Positions 1 through 9,159 of a stretch of 64,000 bases of DNA are shown here, in pieces. Both the position numbers and the translations under genes were made by a program. How positions within the stretch are numbered: the stretch's first letter is position 1; every line of letters begins with the position of its first letter. Source of the stretch: Polaribacter sp. HaHaR_3_91 (GTDB lineage: Bacteria > Bacteroidota > Bacteroidia > Flavobacteriales > Flavobacteriaceae); the NCBI RefSeq assembly GCF_019278525.1, contig NZ_CP058986.1, positions 186,001 to 250,000 on the forward strand, in the 5' to 3' direction. The notes below the pieces were generated by a model. It was not told the origin of the DNA. It did no database searches and worked only from the letters and a program-made list of their open reading frames with translations.

Positions 1-361
1 AAGGCCAAGAAAGATTTTCTTCTGTAGATTTTTTAGGAAACTTACTATTGTTAATAAGTGTATTCTTTTTGTATTTTTTGATGAATTTAGCTGAGTTTTC
101 ATCCGAAGAAACTAAAGAATATTCTAACTCACGCAACAAACCATGTTGATCTAGAATTGCATCTCCATTTTTGGTATGTACTCTAAAATTATTTTTAGAA
201 GTTGGTCCAATAACCGGAAACATTTCATCATCAGAATTACGCCAACCTTTGTTTCCTTTTTGATGAATATATTCTTTATCATCTTTTTGAAAACTGATGA
301 TTTCCCCTTTTTCTATGTGAACTGTGCACTCTTTATTTTTTAAAAATACTTTAAAATTCAT
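1..361 (-). CDS. Aldose 1-epimerase-like protein, N-terminal part (cut by the window edge)
   Basis: A minus-strand reading frame starts with ATG at 359-361 and stays open to the window edge, giving the first 120 residues. The N-terminus has a GEIISFQKDDKEYIHQKG stretch followed by a WRNSDDEMFPVIGPT-like stretch. This matches the start of the galactose mutarotase (aldose 1-epimerase, LacX-type) family, where the substrate pocket begins with this region. Family members interconvert the alpha and beta anomers of free sugars. The catalytic histidine and glutamate lie further downstream and cannot be seen here. The gene diverges from recA across a gap of about 113 bases. The family call is by eye. 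Confidence 0.65.
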   Translation of the reverse strand, partial: MNFKVFLKNKECTVHIEKGEIISFQKDDKEYIHQKGNKGWRNSDDEMFPVIGPTSKNNFRVHTKNGDAILDQHGLLRELEYSLVSSDENSAKFIKKYKKNTLINNSKFPKKSTEENLSWP

Positions 362-474
362 TGTTAGTAAGCTTTGTGTAAAAATAGAATAAATTTGACT
401 GTTATTTTTTAGGAAACTAATTTAAGTTTTTTGTAACTTGTCGGACTTATTTAAAAATAAAACAAGCAAGATTA

Positions 475-1482
475 ATGGCGACAGATAAAGAAAAAACAGC
501 AAAGCTAAAAGCACTTCAACTTACTCTAGATAAGCTAGATAAGACTTATGGTAAAGGAGCTGTAATGAAATTAGGTGATGTAGTAACTGAAGATATAGAT
601 GCAATTTCATCTGGTTCTTTAGGGTTAGATTTGGCTTTAGGCGTTGGTGGTTATCCAAGAGGAAGAGTTATTGAAATCTATGGACCAGAATCTTCTGGTA
701 AAACTACCTTAACATTACATGCAATTGCAGAGGCTCAAAAAGCAGGAGGAATTGCAGCGTTTATTGATGCAGAACACGCATTTGATAAATTTTACGCAGA
801 AAATTTAGGAGTAGATATTGATAATTTAATTATTTCTCAACCAGATCATGGTGAGCAAGCTTTAGAAATTGCAGAAAACTTAATTCGTTCTGGTGCAATT
901 GATATTGTGGTTATTGATTCTGTTGCAGCATTAACTCCAAAATCGGAGATTGAAGGAGAAATGGGAGATTCTAAAATGGGTTTACATGCTCGTTTAATGT
1001 CTCAAGCATTACGTAAATTAACAGGTACTATTTCTAAAACAAAATGTACCGTTATATTTATTAACCAATTACGTGAAAAAATTGGAGTTATGTTCGGTAA
1101 TCCAGAAACTACAACGGGTGGTAACGCATTAAAATTTTATGCTTCTGTTCGTTTAGATATTAGAAGAAGAACACAAATTAAAGACGGAGACAAAGTTATT
1201 GGAAACAGTACCAAGGTTAAAGTTGTTAAAAATAAAGTAGCACCTCCTTTCCAAATTGCAGAATTTGATATTATGTATGGACAAGGAATTTCTAAAGTTG
1301 GTGAAATTTTAGATATTGGTGTAGAGTTAGGTATTGTTAAGAAAAGTGGTTCTTGGTTTAGTTACGGAGAAACAAAATTAGGGCAAGGTAGAGATGCTGT
1401 TAAAGGCTTAATTAAAGACAATCCTGAGTTAGCAGAAGAACTTGAAGGTAAAATAAAGATTGCTATTGAAAATCAAGAATAA
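475..1482 (+). CDS. recA: Recombinase RecA
   Basis: This is the DNA strand-exchange ATPase of homologous recombination and the co-protease that triggers SOS regulator cleavage. The 335-residue chain has the usual length. The Walker A motif GPESSGKTT lies near residue 70, the Walker B region near residues 140-150 ([10 protein letters not shown]), and the loop 2 region with the [20 protein letters not shown] motif near residues 200-220. The short acidic C-terminus is typical. The ATG at 475 gives the canonical N-terminus ([19 protein letters not shown]). The gene stands alone and is followed by a strong terminator. I saw no clear SOS box, and LexA is often absent in this phylum. Confidence 0.99.
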   Translation: MATDKEKTAKLKALQLTLDKLDKTYGKGAVMKLGDVVTEDIDAISSGSLGLDLALGVGGYPRGRVIEIYGPESSGKTTLTLHAIAEAQKAGGIAAFIDAEHAFDKFYAENLGVDIDNLIISQPDHGEQALEIAENLIRSGAIDIVVIDSVAALTPKSEIEGEMGDSKMGLHARLMSQALRKLTGTISKTKCTVIFINQLREKIGVMFGNPETTTGGNALKFYASVRLDIRRRTQIKDGDKVIGNSTKVKVVKNKVAPPFQIAEFDIMYGQGISKVGEILDIGVELGIVKKSGSWFSYGETKLGQGRDAVKGLIKDNPELAEELEGKIKIAIENQE

Positions 1483-1510
1483 ATATTAAAAGTTCTAACT
1501 ATTATTATTA

Positions 1511-1549
1511 AACTGCTATAGAAGTAATCAATCTATAGCAGTTTTCTTA
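1511..1549 (+). terminator. Rho-independent terminator after recA
   Basis: A perfect 12-bp inverted repeat, aactgctataga at 1511-1522 and tctatagcagtt at 1532-1543, encloses a 9-base loop and runs into a T-rich tract. It starts 28 bases after the recA stop. Confidence 0.85.
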
Positions 1550-1612
1550 TTTTTAAAATGTTCTCTTTCTAATTTTATCTATTGTATTTAATAGAATAAG
1601 ACTTTAAATGGT

Positions 1613-1762
1613 TTACTTAGAAAGCAACTTTACAATCCATAAGATTAAGTATAAACCTAATCCAACACCAGCGAATAAAAAGGCAACTACAAAGCCTATT
1701 CTAATATACTTTGCTTCTACATTTATTTTTGGACTTAACCAATCTGAAACACCTAAAATCAT
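1613..1762 (-). CDS. Small PspC-domain-like membrane protein (49 aa)
   Basis: A short minus-strand frame, ATG at 1760-1762 and stop at 1613-1615, encodes 49 residues. The N-terminus GVSDWLSPKINVEAKYIRIGF is followed by one hydrophobic segment, with GVGLGLYLILWIVKLL near the end. This order, an amphipathic GVsxwL start, a YIRxxF turn and a G-rich membrane helix ending in LYLILW, is that of the PspC domain (phage shock protein C family). These are inner-membrane stress or envelope-sensing proteins, usually found as modules of larger proteins in this phylum. Here the domain stands alone. The partner is unknown. The call rests on motif resemblance only. Confidence 0.6.
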   Translation of the reverse strand: MILGVSDWLSPKINVEAKYIRIGFVVAFLFAGVGLGLYLILWIVKLLSK

Positions 1763-1983
1763 ATTTTTATTTTTTGTTAGTTAATAAAGGTCATTAAGCT
1801 TCTAATATCACTAAAAGAAGATTCCTATTTTATATAGAAGACTTAATCATAAAGATATAATAAAAAAGCATTATTTAATAACAACACTTCAAATTATGTT
1901 TTAAAATTGAAAAGTATTTTAACCTTTATCCTGTAAAAATAATTGTTTATCCTGATTAATTATTATTTAATACTTTTTATTTA

Positions 1984-1991
1984 TAAATTTG
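1984..1991 (+). promoter_or_regulatory. Flavobacterial -7 promoter box for the LytTR regulator
   Basis: TAAATTTG fits the Bacteroidota sigma-A -7 consensus TAnnTTTG and lies 45 bases before the start codon of the response regulator. No convincing -33 TTG was found at ideal spacing. Confidence 0.5.
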
Positions 1992-2035
1992 CATGAAGTC
2001 TATTTTTTAGAAATTTTATCTTTTAAAAAGAGAAT

Positions 2036-2752
2036 ATGAAATACAAATACGTAATTATACAAGACAATCAAGAAGCTCTTGATGATTTAAAAACCACTTT
2101 AGACAAACATTCTAATTATAAGCTTATAGATATTGCATCGAATTTAGAGGATGGATTTGCTTTAATTTTAAAAACTAAACCCGACCTAATTTTTTTAGAT
2201 GTAGAAATAAATGATAAAAATTCTTTTACGCTTATTCCTAAATTAAAAGAATTTTTTATGGAGTTGCCAACCATTATTATGACAACCTCACATAATTATT
2301 ATGCAAAAGAGGCAGTAAACAATCAAATATCTTATTTTTTAAGTAAACCAATTGAACCAGTAGAATTACAAAAGTCATTATTATTCTTTGAGAAAGAATT
2401 TACAAAAGAACAATCACATCTTGCTGTAAAAACAAGCTCTGATATTCATCTTTTATCTTATAAAGACATTTGTTTTTTACAAGCAGAAAGAAACTATACC
2501 AATGTTTTTAATATTACGGGAGAGAAGTTATCAACTTCAAAATCATTAAAACATTTTGAAGAAACTTTACCTAAAAAATTCATTAGAATTCATAAGAGTT
2601 TTATCATCAATAAAGATTGTATTGAAAAGTTAAATACTAGAAAAGGACAACTTTTTTTGCAACCAACTGATGCGCTCATAGATTTAGAAGAAAACTTTGT
2701 ACCTATTGGAAAAGAGTATCTTCCGAAATTAAAAAACTCCTTTACTTTTTAA
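2036..2752 (+). CDS. LytTR-family response regulator
   Basis: This two-component response regulator has an N-terminal receiver (about residues 1-120) with the predicted phosphoacceptor Asp55 in LIFLDVEIND, and a C-terminal LytTR DNA-binding domain (about 135-235). The LytTR part is recognised by the FLQAERNYTNVF and KKFIRIHKSFIIN motifs. The acidic pair at the receiver N-terminus is weak (Gln9-Asp10), which may alter metal binding. No histidine kinase is adjacent, so it is an orphan in this window. Family members bind direct repeats upstream of target promoters. The partner kinase and targets are unknown. Confidence 0.9.
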   Translation: MKYKYVIIQDNQEALDDLKTTLDKHSNYKLIDIASNLEDGFALILKTKPDLIFLDVEINDKNSFTLIPKLKEFFMELPTIIMTTSHNYYAKEAVNNQISYFLSKPIEPVELQKSLLFFEKEFTKEQSHLAVKTSSDIHLLSYKDICFLQAERNYTNVFNITGEKLSTSKSLKHFEETLPKKFIRIHKSFIINKDCIEKLNTRKGQLFLQPTDALIDLEENFVPIGKEYLPKLKNSFTF

Positions 2753-2783
2753 AGGATATCAAATTTTTAAAATGGTTTTTTTT

Positions 2784-3773
2784 TTATTGATTTAGTTCTT
2801 TTAAAATTTCACCTAATTTTTTAGATACTTTAGAGGCTCCTTTACTATTTATGTGGTGGTGATCAGTAAAATCGGAATCATAAAAATTATTATTTTTATA
2901 ATAATTGAAGTCATAAAAAGGAATTCCTTTTATATCTAAAAAATTTGTAAAAAATATTGAAGATTTATCTTCTAAAGTTCCATTAATTCTTGTTCTTGGG
3001 TAAGGCGCTCTAACACAGATTAATTCAATATTATTTTCATTACATAATTTAATGATTAGTTCTAACTTTTCTTTGATAAAAATAGCTAAAGAATCGTCAA
3101 TATTGTATGTTAAAGGCCCCATTTTACTAGCTTGTATAGAGTCAATTATAAAATTATCATACATATATCCTTTAATCAAATACCTGTTTTTTGAAATATT
3201 AGATCCTGTGTTAGAAATATTTTGAGTACTACTTTTCATTAAATTGAAAACAGATGTGATTTCATTTTTTAGATAGGGTTTATGTTTTAAAAGTGGGTTA
3301 AATATATTGGTTAAACCTTTTTGGTGGTATCCATTTAATATCATATCCCATTTACCTTGATTAGACATAAAATGTGCATTTAACATTATATGATAAAAAT
3401 CTGTGTTAGTAAATTGAGGAACAAATATCTCATAAATAATTTTTTTAGGGCTTTGATACTTTAAAACTTCTTTAAGAACATAGTAACTTTCTATTATATT
3501 TTGAGAGCTTGTAGCCATATTATATGTAGAATTACTAGTAATACTATCAATTATTTTTGGATTATAAGCATTGTAAGCTCTACTAGATCCGAGGATGATA
3601 TTATCGAATTGTTCATTTGGGTTTTTAATTTCATTCCATTTTACTAAAACATGATTAGTCCCTTTATCAATAGTATATTTTGTAGGGAAATTTAATACAT
3701 AATTAATAGAATATATAATTAGAATAAATGGAAAAATAAAAATAAATATAGATTGAAATATAAATTTTTTCAT
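2784..3773 (-). CDS. SGNH/DltD-like protein paired with an MBOAT acyltransferase
   Basis: This 329-residue protein has one N-terminal membrane anchor (about residues 5-28). The rest is probably on the periplasmic side. A GSSRAYNAYNP motif near residue 62 looks like the SGNH/GDSL block I serine motif, and DFTDHHHINSKGA near the C-terminus fits the Asp/His block V. The start lies 3 bases after the stop of the MBOAT gene, so the two form an operon. Partners of this kind (AlgJ/AlgX, DltD, PatB types) act with MBOAT proteins to O-acetylate exopolysaccharide or cell-wall polymers. The acceptor polymer is unknown. Sequence is diverged, so the fold assignment is moderate. Confidence 0.65.
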   Translation of the reverse strand: MKKFIFQSIFIFIFPFILIIYSINYVLNFPTKYTIDKGTNHVLVKWNEIKNPNEQFDNIILGSSRAYNAYNPKIIDSITSNSTYNMATSSQNIIESYYVLKEVLKYQSPKKIIYEIFVPQFTNTDFYHIMLNAHFMSNQGKWDMILNGYHQKGLTNIFNPLLKHKPYLKNEITSVFNLMKSSTQNISNTGSNISKNRYLIKGYMYDNFIIDSIQASKMGPLTYNIDDSLAIFIKEKLELIIKLCNENNIELICVRAPYPRTRINGTLEDKSSIFFTNFLDIKGIPFYDFNYYKNNNFYDSDFTDHHHINSKGASKVSKKLGEILKELNQ

Positions 3774-3776
3774 AAT

Positions 3777-5240
3777 TTAAAATTGAAAATATATAAATGA
3801 TAGATCTTTTTTTAATGTGAAGAAAAATATTATAATTATTATTAAATAATAAAATGTAAATCTTAAATAACGTTTCCATTTAATACCAAATTTTTCTAAA
3901 GCATATTTTTGTTCTCTCCCTATCCATTCAATGATTAAAAATGACAGAAAAACAATAATATAAGGAGTCCCAAGATTGTAAATAAATCTATATGTTTTAT
4001 AGTAATTAATGTAATCATTTAAACCCAAAAACATTTCATAAATATAAGTAGTTGCATGACTAATGTTTTCTGCTCTAAAAAATATCCATGCAAATACAGT
4101 TAATGTAAACGTTAATAACATTAAAAAGAATTCCTTAACACTTGGTAAAAATTTTCCTTCAGCAATTGTATTTGTATTATTTCTATTTTTGTTAAGTAAA
4201 AGTAAGGGCAAAAAGTATAAAGCATTTAATGCTCCCCAAACTATAAAAGTCCATTTTGCTCCATGCCAAAATCCACTGACAATAAATATAATAAAAACAT
4301 TTCTAATTTTATTCCAAATACTTCCACGGCTTCCTCCTAAGGGGATATAAAGATAATCTCTAAACCAAGTTGAAAGAGATATATGCCAACGTCTCCAAAA
4401 TTCTGCTATGTCTCTAGAAAAGTAAGGAAAAGCAAAATTTTGTTTCAAATTAAAACCAAATAAACGAGAAGTTCCAATAGCAATATCTGAATAACCAGAA
4501 AAATCTCCATAAATTTGGAATGCAAAAAACACTGCTCCTAGGATTAAAGTACTCCCTGAATATTCATAAGAATTATTAAAAATAATATTAGCATTTTGAG
4601 CGCAATTATCTGCAATTACTATTTTTTTAAACAAACCCCAAAGTATTTGTCTCATTCCATCAACTGCTTTTGTATAGTCGAAATGTCGTTTTATATAAAA
4701 TTGAGGTAGTAAGTCTGTTGCTCGTTCAATTGGACCTGCAACTAACTGAGGAAAGAAACTTACAAAGGCAGAAAAAGCTATAAAATTTTTAGTTGGTTCA
4801 AGCTTTTTCTTATAAACATCTATTGTATAACTTAATGTTTGAAAGGTGTAAAAACTAATTCCAATTGGTAATATGATATTTAAAGAACTTGCATTTATTT
4901 TAGTTCCAAAAAATGAAAAAGCTGATATAAAATTATCTAGAAAGAAATTATAGTATTTAAAAAACCCAAGAAATCCAAGATTTATAAGAATACTTATATA
5001 AAGTAGAATTTTTCTCTTTCTTTGATTATTTTGGTTTGATAAACTAATTCCAATCGAATAATCTATTATAGTACTAAAAAGAATTAAAGATAAAAAACGC
5101 CAATCCCACCAACCATAGAAAATATAACTGGCTGTTATGATTAAAAAGTTCTGTAATCTTAAATTTTTATTTGTAACAAACCAATATAGTACAAAAGTAA
5201 TTGGTAAGAATATTGCAAAGTCAATTGAGTTAAAGAGCAT
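3777..5240 (-). CDS. MBOAT family O-acyltransferase (AlgI/DltB type)
   Basis: This is a multi-pass inner-membrane acyltransferase of 487 residues, the usual length for the AlgI branch. The MBOAT signature is present: WRRWHISLSTWFRDYLYIPLGG in the middle third (about residues 285-306), and the conserved SGFWHGAKWTFIVWG block holding the putative catalytic histidine (about 325). Family members pass acetyl groups from the cytoplasm to an extracytoplasmic polysaccharide together with an SGNH-type partner, which here is the next gene, 3 bases downstream. The flippase upstream in the same block supports a role in decorating a surface glycan. The polymer cannot be named from sequence. Confidence 0.93.
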   Translation of the reverse strand: MLFNSIDFAIFLPITFVLYWFVTNKNLRLQNFLIITASYIFYGWWDWRFLSLILFSTIIDYSIGISLSNQNNQRKRKILLYISILINLGFLGFFKYYNFFLDNFISAFSFFGTKINASSLNIILPIGISFYTFQTLSYTIDVYKKKLEPTKNFIAFSAFVSFFPQLVAGPIERATDLLPQFYIKRHFDYTKAVDGMRQILWGLFKKIVIADNCAQNANIIFNNSYEYSGSTLILGAVFFAFQIYGDFSGYSDIAIGTSRLFGFNLKQNFAFPYFSRDIAEFWRRWHISLSTWFRDYLYIPLGGSRGSIWNKIRNVFIIFIVSGFWHGAKWTFIVWGALNALYFLPLLLLNKNRNNTNTIAEGKFLPSVKEFFLMLLTFTLTVFAWIFFRAENISHATTYIYEMFLGLNDYINYYKTYRFIYNLGTPYIIVFLSFLIIEWIGREQKYALEKFGIKWKRYLRFTFYYLIIIIIFFFTLKKDLSFIYFQF

Positions 5241-5257
5241 TTTTTATTTTAAGATAT

Positions 5258-5689
5258 TTAAACTCCTGTACTTCCAAAGCCACCAGCACCTCGCTCAGTT
5301 TCACTTAAAATGGTTACTTCTTGCCAATTTACACGTTCGTGTTTTGCAATAATTAATTGAGCTATTCTTTCTCCATCATTAATAACAAAATCATCATTAG
5401 ATAAGTTCACTAAAATCACTCCAATTTCCCCTCTATAATCTGCGTCTACAGTTCCTGGAGAATTTAAAACAGTAATTCCTTTTTTAGCTGCCAATCCACT
5501 TCTTGGTCTTACTTGTGCTTCAAAACCTACTGGTAAAGCTATAAATAAGCCTGTTTTAACAATAGCTCTTTCTAATGGCTTTAATGTGATTGCTGCTTCA
5601 ATATTTGCTCTTAAATCCATTCCTGCAGCGCCTTCTGTTTCGTAATTAGGTGTTGCGTGTTTCGATTTGTTAATTATTTGTACGTTCAT
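5258..5689 (-). CDS. dut: dUTP diphosphatase
   Basis: This enzyme hydrolyses dUTP to dUMP and pyrophosphate, keeping uracil out of DNA and supplying dTMP synthesis. At 143 residues it has the standard length of the homotrimeric family. All five conserved motifs are visible: AGMDLRAN (motif 1), [11 protein letters not shown] (2), [17 protein letters not shown] (3, holding the catalytic Asp), GERIAQLII (4) and the flexible C-terminal GGFGSTG (5). It overlaps the end of the upstream esterase gene by 20 bases, so expression is probably coupled within the minus-strand block. A dut gene next to polysaccharide flippase genes is familiar in Flavobacteria. Confidence 0.97.
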   Translation of the reverse strand: MNVQIINKSKHATPNYETEGAAGMDLRANIEAAITLKPLERAIVKTGLFIALPVGFEAQVRPRSGLAAKKGITVLNSPGTVDADYRGEIGVILVNLSNDDFVINDGERIAQLIIAKHERVNWQEVTILSETERGAGGFGSTGV

Positions 5690-6569
5690 TGTTTTCTAAA
5701 TTAAATAAAAATGTAATTACTTCTAAAAATTCTGCTTTCCAAAAAGACTCTGTGTGTTTTCCTTCTGGAGCAATTTTAGTTTTTATGTTTTCTGATGGAA
5801 ATCCTATATCTAATAAGCGTTCTGCCATATTTTCTGTATCGGTAACCATAATAGCTTCTTCTTTATCACCAGCTAATAAATAAAGTCTAGTATTTTTTTG
5901 ATTCCCATTTTCTTCAGCAAATTTAACTACTTTATTAGAAAACCAAAAAGAGGGAGAAAGTGCACCTATTTTACCAAAAACCTCAGGATGTTTTAATCCA
6001 CCATAAAAAGAAATTAAACCACCTAAAGAACTACCAATAATAGCGGTGTTTTCTGCTGCAGGTTTTGTTCGGTACTTTTTATCGATAAAAGGTTTTAGTT
6101 CGTTTACCAAAAAATTGATATAAATAGTACCTTTTCCTCCGCCATATTTTTCGTTTTTCCAAGGAGTGTATTCTTCAATTCTCTTTTCGCCACCGTTTTC
6201 TATACCTACAACAATAAAACTTTTTCCTGTGTTTTTGTAAAGTTCATTCAAGGTTTCGTCAATTCTCCATTCTCCAACAAAAGACGTTGCATTATCAAAT
6301 AAATTCTGACCATCGTGCATATAAATTACATCGTATTTTTCTGTTGATGTAGTATAATCTGGAGGTAAATACAACCATATTTTATGTGCAATATCGTTTA
6401 ATCCATCAATAACAAATGTTTTTTGTAAAATGGAAACATTGGTTGATTTTGTAGAGGTTTTTCCTGTGTTTTTTGTTACAGTAATCTCTTTTTTTATTAT
6501 AGTTTTATTGATCTTACAAGAGTTAAAAACAAGAAGAAAAGTTATAGCAAGTATGGTTATTCTATTCAT
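5670..6569 (-). CDS. Esterase-D/enterochelin-esterase-type alpha/beta hydrolase lipoprotein
   Basis: This 299-residue lipoprotein has a short signal ending in the lipobox-like VFNSC (Cys18). The body is an Esterase (PF00756-type) alpha/beta hydrolase: [12 protein letters not shown] near residue 82, the nucleophile elbow GSSLGG with Ser181, a following SPSFWF block, and a late GKHTESFW that would supply the catalytic histidine (about 272). Relatives include carbohydrate esterases and siderophore esterases. The surrounding polysaccharide genes favour a carbohydrate ester substrate, but this is inference. It sits 2 bases after the flippase gene and overlaps dut. Confidence 0.85.
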   Translation of the reverse strand: MNRITILAITFLLVFNSCKINKTIIKKEITVTKNTGKTSTKSTNVSILQKTFVIDGLNDIAHKIWLYLPPDYTTSTEKYDVIYMHDGQNLFDNATSFVGEWRIDETLNELYKNTGKSFIVVGIENGGEKRIEEYTPWKNEKYGGGKGTIYINFLVNELKPFIDKKYRTKPAAENTAIIGSSLGGLISFYGGLKHPEVFGKIGALSPSFWFSNKVVKFAEENGNQKNTRLYLLAGDKEEAIMVTDTENMAERLLDIGFPSENIKTKIAPEGKHTESFWKAEFLEVITFLFNLENNERTNN

Positions 6570-6571
6570 AT

Positions 6572-8026
6572 TTATCGCTTTAAAATTTGTTTAATTTCAT
6601 CTTTTTCATTGTAATAAATTAAGCCAAAGAAAAGTAAAATAGTTATTATAGAAAACCAATACTGCCTTCTGAATAAGGTAAAAGAAATCCACTCAAAAAC
6701 GATTGAAAACACTAAATAATAAGCTATTTTTTTTAATTTATAATTTACAGGATAATGTTTTTTACCAACAAAATAAGACAATACCATCATGGTTCCAAAT
6801 GCAATTAACGTTGCCCAAGCAGAAGCTATAAAACCTATTTTAGGAATCATTACTAAGTTAAAAACAATGGTAATGATAGCACCAATAATAGAAAAGTACA
6901 TTCCGTATTTTGTTTTGTCCGTAAGTTTATACCAAATTGATAAATTGTTATAAATACCTAAAAATAAGTTTGCTAAAAGTATAATTGGAACAATAGAAAG
7001 CGCAGTGAAATATTCTGGTTTTCCTAATAGAATTTTCGCGAACAAATCAATAAAAACAACTACAATTAGCATAAAAAAAGATCCAAAGATTGTAAACCAT
7101 GTTAAAACTTTAGAATAAGTTTCTTTGGCATTTTTTTTATCAGCATTATTAAAGAAAAATGGTTCTGCACCTAAGCGGAATGCCATAATGTACAAGGTCA
7201 TAAAAACGCCTAATTTGTAACAAGCCGCGTAAATTCCCATTTGTTTTTCACCTAAAATATCCCCAAGAAGAAGTTTGTCTAAATTTTCATTGGTTACAAA
7301 TGCCAAACTTCCAATCATTATTGGAAAACTATATTTAAACATTCTTTTGAAAAGACATAAATCGAACTCGAATTTGAATTTAAAAACAGCAGGAAAAAGT
7401 AATAGAAAAGTAGATAAACTTGCCACTGTTCCTGCAACAAAAATGTGAATTACTTTTGGGTAATTATTATAATAATTTACAATGGATTCTGGTAAATAAA
7501 TTTCATTTTTTAAGGCATAAGGAACAAACCACAAAAAGAAAACATTTAAAATAGTGAATACACCAATATTTATCAATTTTATAGTAGTAAACTTTAGAGG
7601 TTTATTGGTAACACGTAAATATGCAAAAGGTACAACTACTAAGGTATCTAGCGTAATTGTATATACTAATAATTTAAAAAATAAAGGATTTTTAAATCCG
7701 AAGAAAACAGCTATTTCATTATTAAAAAACAAGGCGATACAGAAGAAAATTAATGTGGAGATTAACAAACTAATAAAGGAGGTAGAGACCACTTTTCCTT
7801 TCTCTTTTTCTTTAGAAAAAAAACGAAAAAAAGCAGTTTCCATACCAAAGGTTAGTAGTGCATTTAAATACGCAGCGTACACATAATAATCTGTATTTAC
7901 GGCATATTTTGCTGCATCTAAAGTAGAGGTATGTAGTTTTACCAAAAAGATGTTAATTGCCCGTGGTAAAACAGCGGCAATTCCGTATATTATAGTGTCT
8001 TTAAAAAAGCGTTTTAAGGAACTCAA
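6572..8026 (-). CDS. Wzx-type polysaccharide flippase (MOP superfamily)
   Basis: This integral membrane protein of the polysaccharide biosynthesis flippase family has about 12-14 hydrophobic segments and should move lipid-linked glycan units across the inner membrane. The family start is usually a short Met-x-SLKRFFKDTIIYGI segment. I chose the TTG at 8024-8026 (MSSLKRFFKDT, 484 residues). The longer frame from TTG 8071 starts upstream of a TATATTTG -7 box at 8048-8055, so it would not be transcribed from that promoter. The gene diverges from gpsA and heads a minus-strand block with the esterase, dut, MBOAT and SGNH genes. The glycan is unknown. Confidence 0.85.
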   Translation of the reverse strand: MSSLKRFFKDTIIYGIAAVLPRAINIFLVKLHTSTLDAAKYAVNTDYYVYAAYLNALLTFGMETAFFRFFSKEKEKGKVVSTSFISLLISTLIFFCIALFFNNEIAVFFGFKNPLFFKLLVYTITLDTLVVVPFAYLRVTNKPLKFTTIKLINIGVFTILNVFFLWFVPYALKNEIYLPESIVNYYNNYPKVIHIFVAGTVASLSTFLLLFPAVFKFKFEFDLCLFKRMFKYSFPIMIGSLAFVTNENLDKLLLGDILGEKQMGIYAACYKLGVFMTLYIMAFRLGAEPFFFNNADKKNAKETYSKVLTWFTIFGSFFMLIVVVFIDLFAKILLGKPEYFTALSIVPIILLANLFLGIYNNLSIWYKLTDKTKYGMYFSIIGAIITIVFNLVMIPKIGFIASAWATLIAFGTMMVLSYFVGKKHYPVNYKLKKIAYYLVFSIVFEWISFTLFRRQYWFSIITILLFFGLIYYNEKDEIKQILKR

Positions 8027-8047
8027 TAAGTTTGAATTAGAGCATAC

Positions 8048-8055
8048 AAATATAA
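8048..8055 (-). promoter_or_regulatory. -7 promoter box of the flippase operon
   Basis: Read on the minus strand this is TATATTTG, a perfect TAnnTTTG box. It places transcription initiation near 8041 and supports the TTG start at 8026 for the flippase. Confidence 0.55.
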
Positions 8056-8120
8056 TAATTCGTAAATGCAATCCTCAAAAGATAATAGTTTTATTACTTT
8101 TGATGTAAAAAACACGATTC

Positions 8121-9116
8121 ATGAACACACAGAAAAAAATAGCGGTCTTTGGAGGAGGAAGTTGGGCGACTGCAATTGTAAAAATGTTGTCTGAAAATAT
8201 AAGTACAATTGGTTGGTATATGCGTAATGAACAGGCAATTGAGCACATAAAAGAAAATGAACATAATCCTAATTATTTGCAATCTGCAGAATTAAATGCA
8301 GAACAATTAGATTTGTCTAGTGATATTAATTACACTGTAGAAAATTACGATGTTCTTATTTTTGCAATTCCGTCTGCCTTTTTAACAAGTGAATTAAAAA
8401 AATTAACGTCTTCATTAGAGGGTAAAATCATCTTTTCTGCTATTAAAGGTATTGTGCCAGAAACAGGGTTAATTATAGGAGAGCATTTTAATAGAGAATA
8501 TCAGGTTCCTATAGATAATATTGGAGTTATTACAGGTCCTTGTCATGCAGAAGAAGTGGCCATGGAGCGTTTATCTTATTTAACAATTGCTTGTAAAGAT
8601 GAAGATAATGCAAAGTTTATAGAGAAATCTGTTCAAAGTTGGTATATAAAAACCAAAATTTCCGACGATATTATTGGTACAGAATATGCTGCTATGTTAA
8701 AGAATATTTATGCGGTTGCAGCAGGTATTGCACATGGTTTAGGGTATGGAGACAACTTTCAGGCGGTGTTAATGAGTAACGCAATTAGAGAAATGAAAAG
8801 CTTTATAAAAAAGGTACATAAAATGAAACGTAACATTAACAATTCTGCTTATTTGGGTGATTTGTTAGTTACCGGTTATTCTCTTTTTAGTAGAAATAGA
8901 CAATTTGGAAACATGGTTGGTAAGGGCTACACTGTAAAATCTGCACAAATGGAAATGAGCATGATTGCAGAAGGTTACTACGCTACCAAAAGTGCTTTTA
9001 AAATGAAGGAAGAAAATGGAGCAACTACACCTATAATAGATACCGTTTATAATATTCTATATGCAAATAAAAATCCTAAAAAAGAATTTCAAAAATTGAC
9101 AGATAAATTAGATTAA
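8121..9116 (+). CDS. gpsA: NAD(P)-dependent glycerol-3-phosphate dehydrogenase
   Basis: This enzyme reduces dihydroxyacetone phosphate to sn-glycerol 3-phosphate for phospholipid synthesis. The 331-residue chain has the N-terminal nucleotide-binding motif FGGGSWATA (about residues 10-18), the FAIPSAF segment, GPCHAEEVAME near residue 135, and the C-terminal domain with the catalytic lysine region AAMLKNIYAVAAGIAHGLGYGDN near 190-215. It probably shares a transcript with the ACT-domain gene 43 bases downstream. The FAD-dependent counterpart glpD, which runs the opposite direction of metabolism, lies at 13886-15532. Confidence 0.96.
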   Translation: MNTQKKIAVFGGGSWATAIVKMLSENISTIGWYMRNEQAIEHIKENEHNPNYLQSAELNAEQLDLSSDINYTVENYDVLIFAIPSAFLTSELKKLTSSLEGKIIFSAIKGIVPETGLIIGEHFNREYQVPIDNIGVITGPCHAEEVAMERLSYLTIACKDEDNAKFIEKSVQSWYIKTKISDDIIGTEYAAMLKNIYAVAAGIAHGLGYGDNFQAVLMSNAIREMKSFIKKVHKMKRNINNSAYLGDLLVTGYSLFSRNRQFGNMVGKGYTVKSAQMEMSMIAEGYYATKSAFKMKEENGATTPIIDTVYNILYANKNPKKEFQKLTDKLD

Positions 9117-9159
9117 ATGTTTAATTTTGAACATTGAAGTAATATATTAAACAATTACA

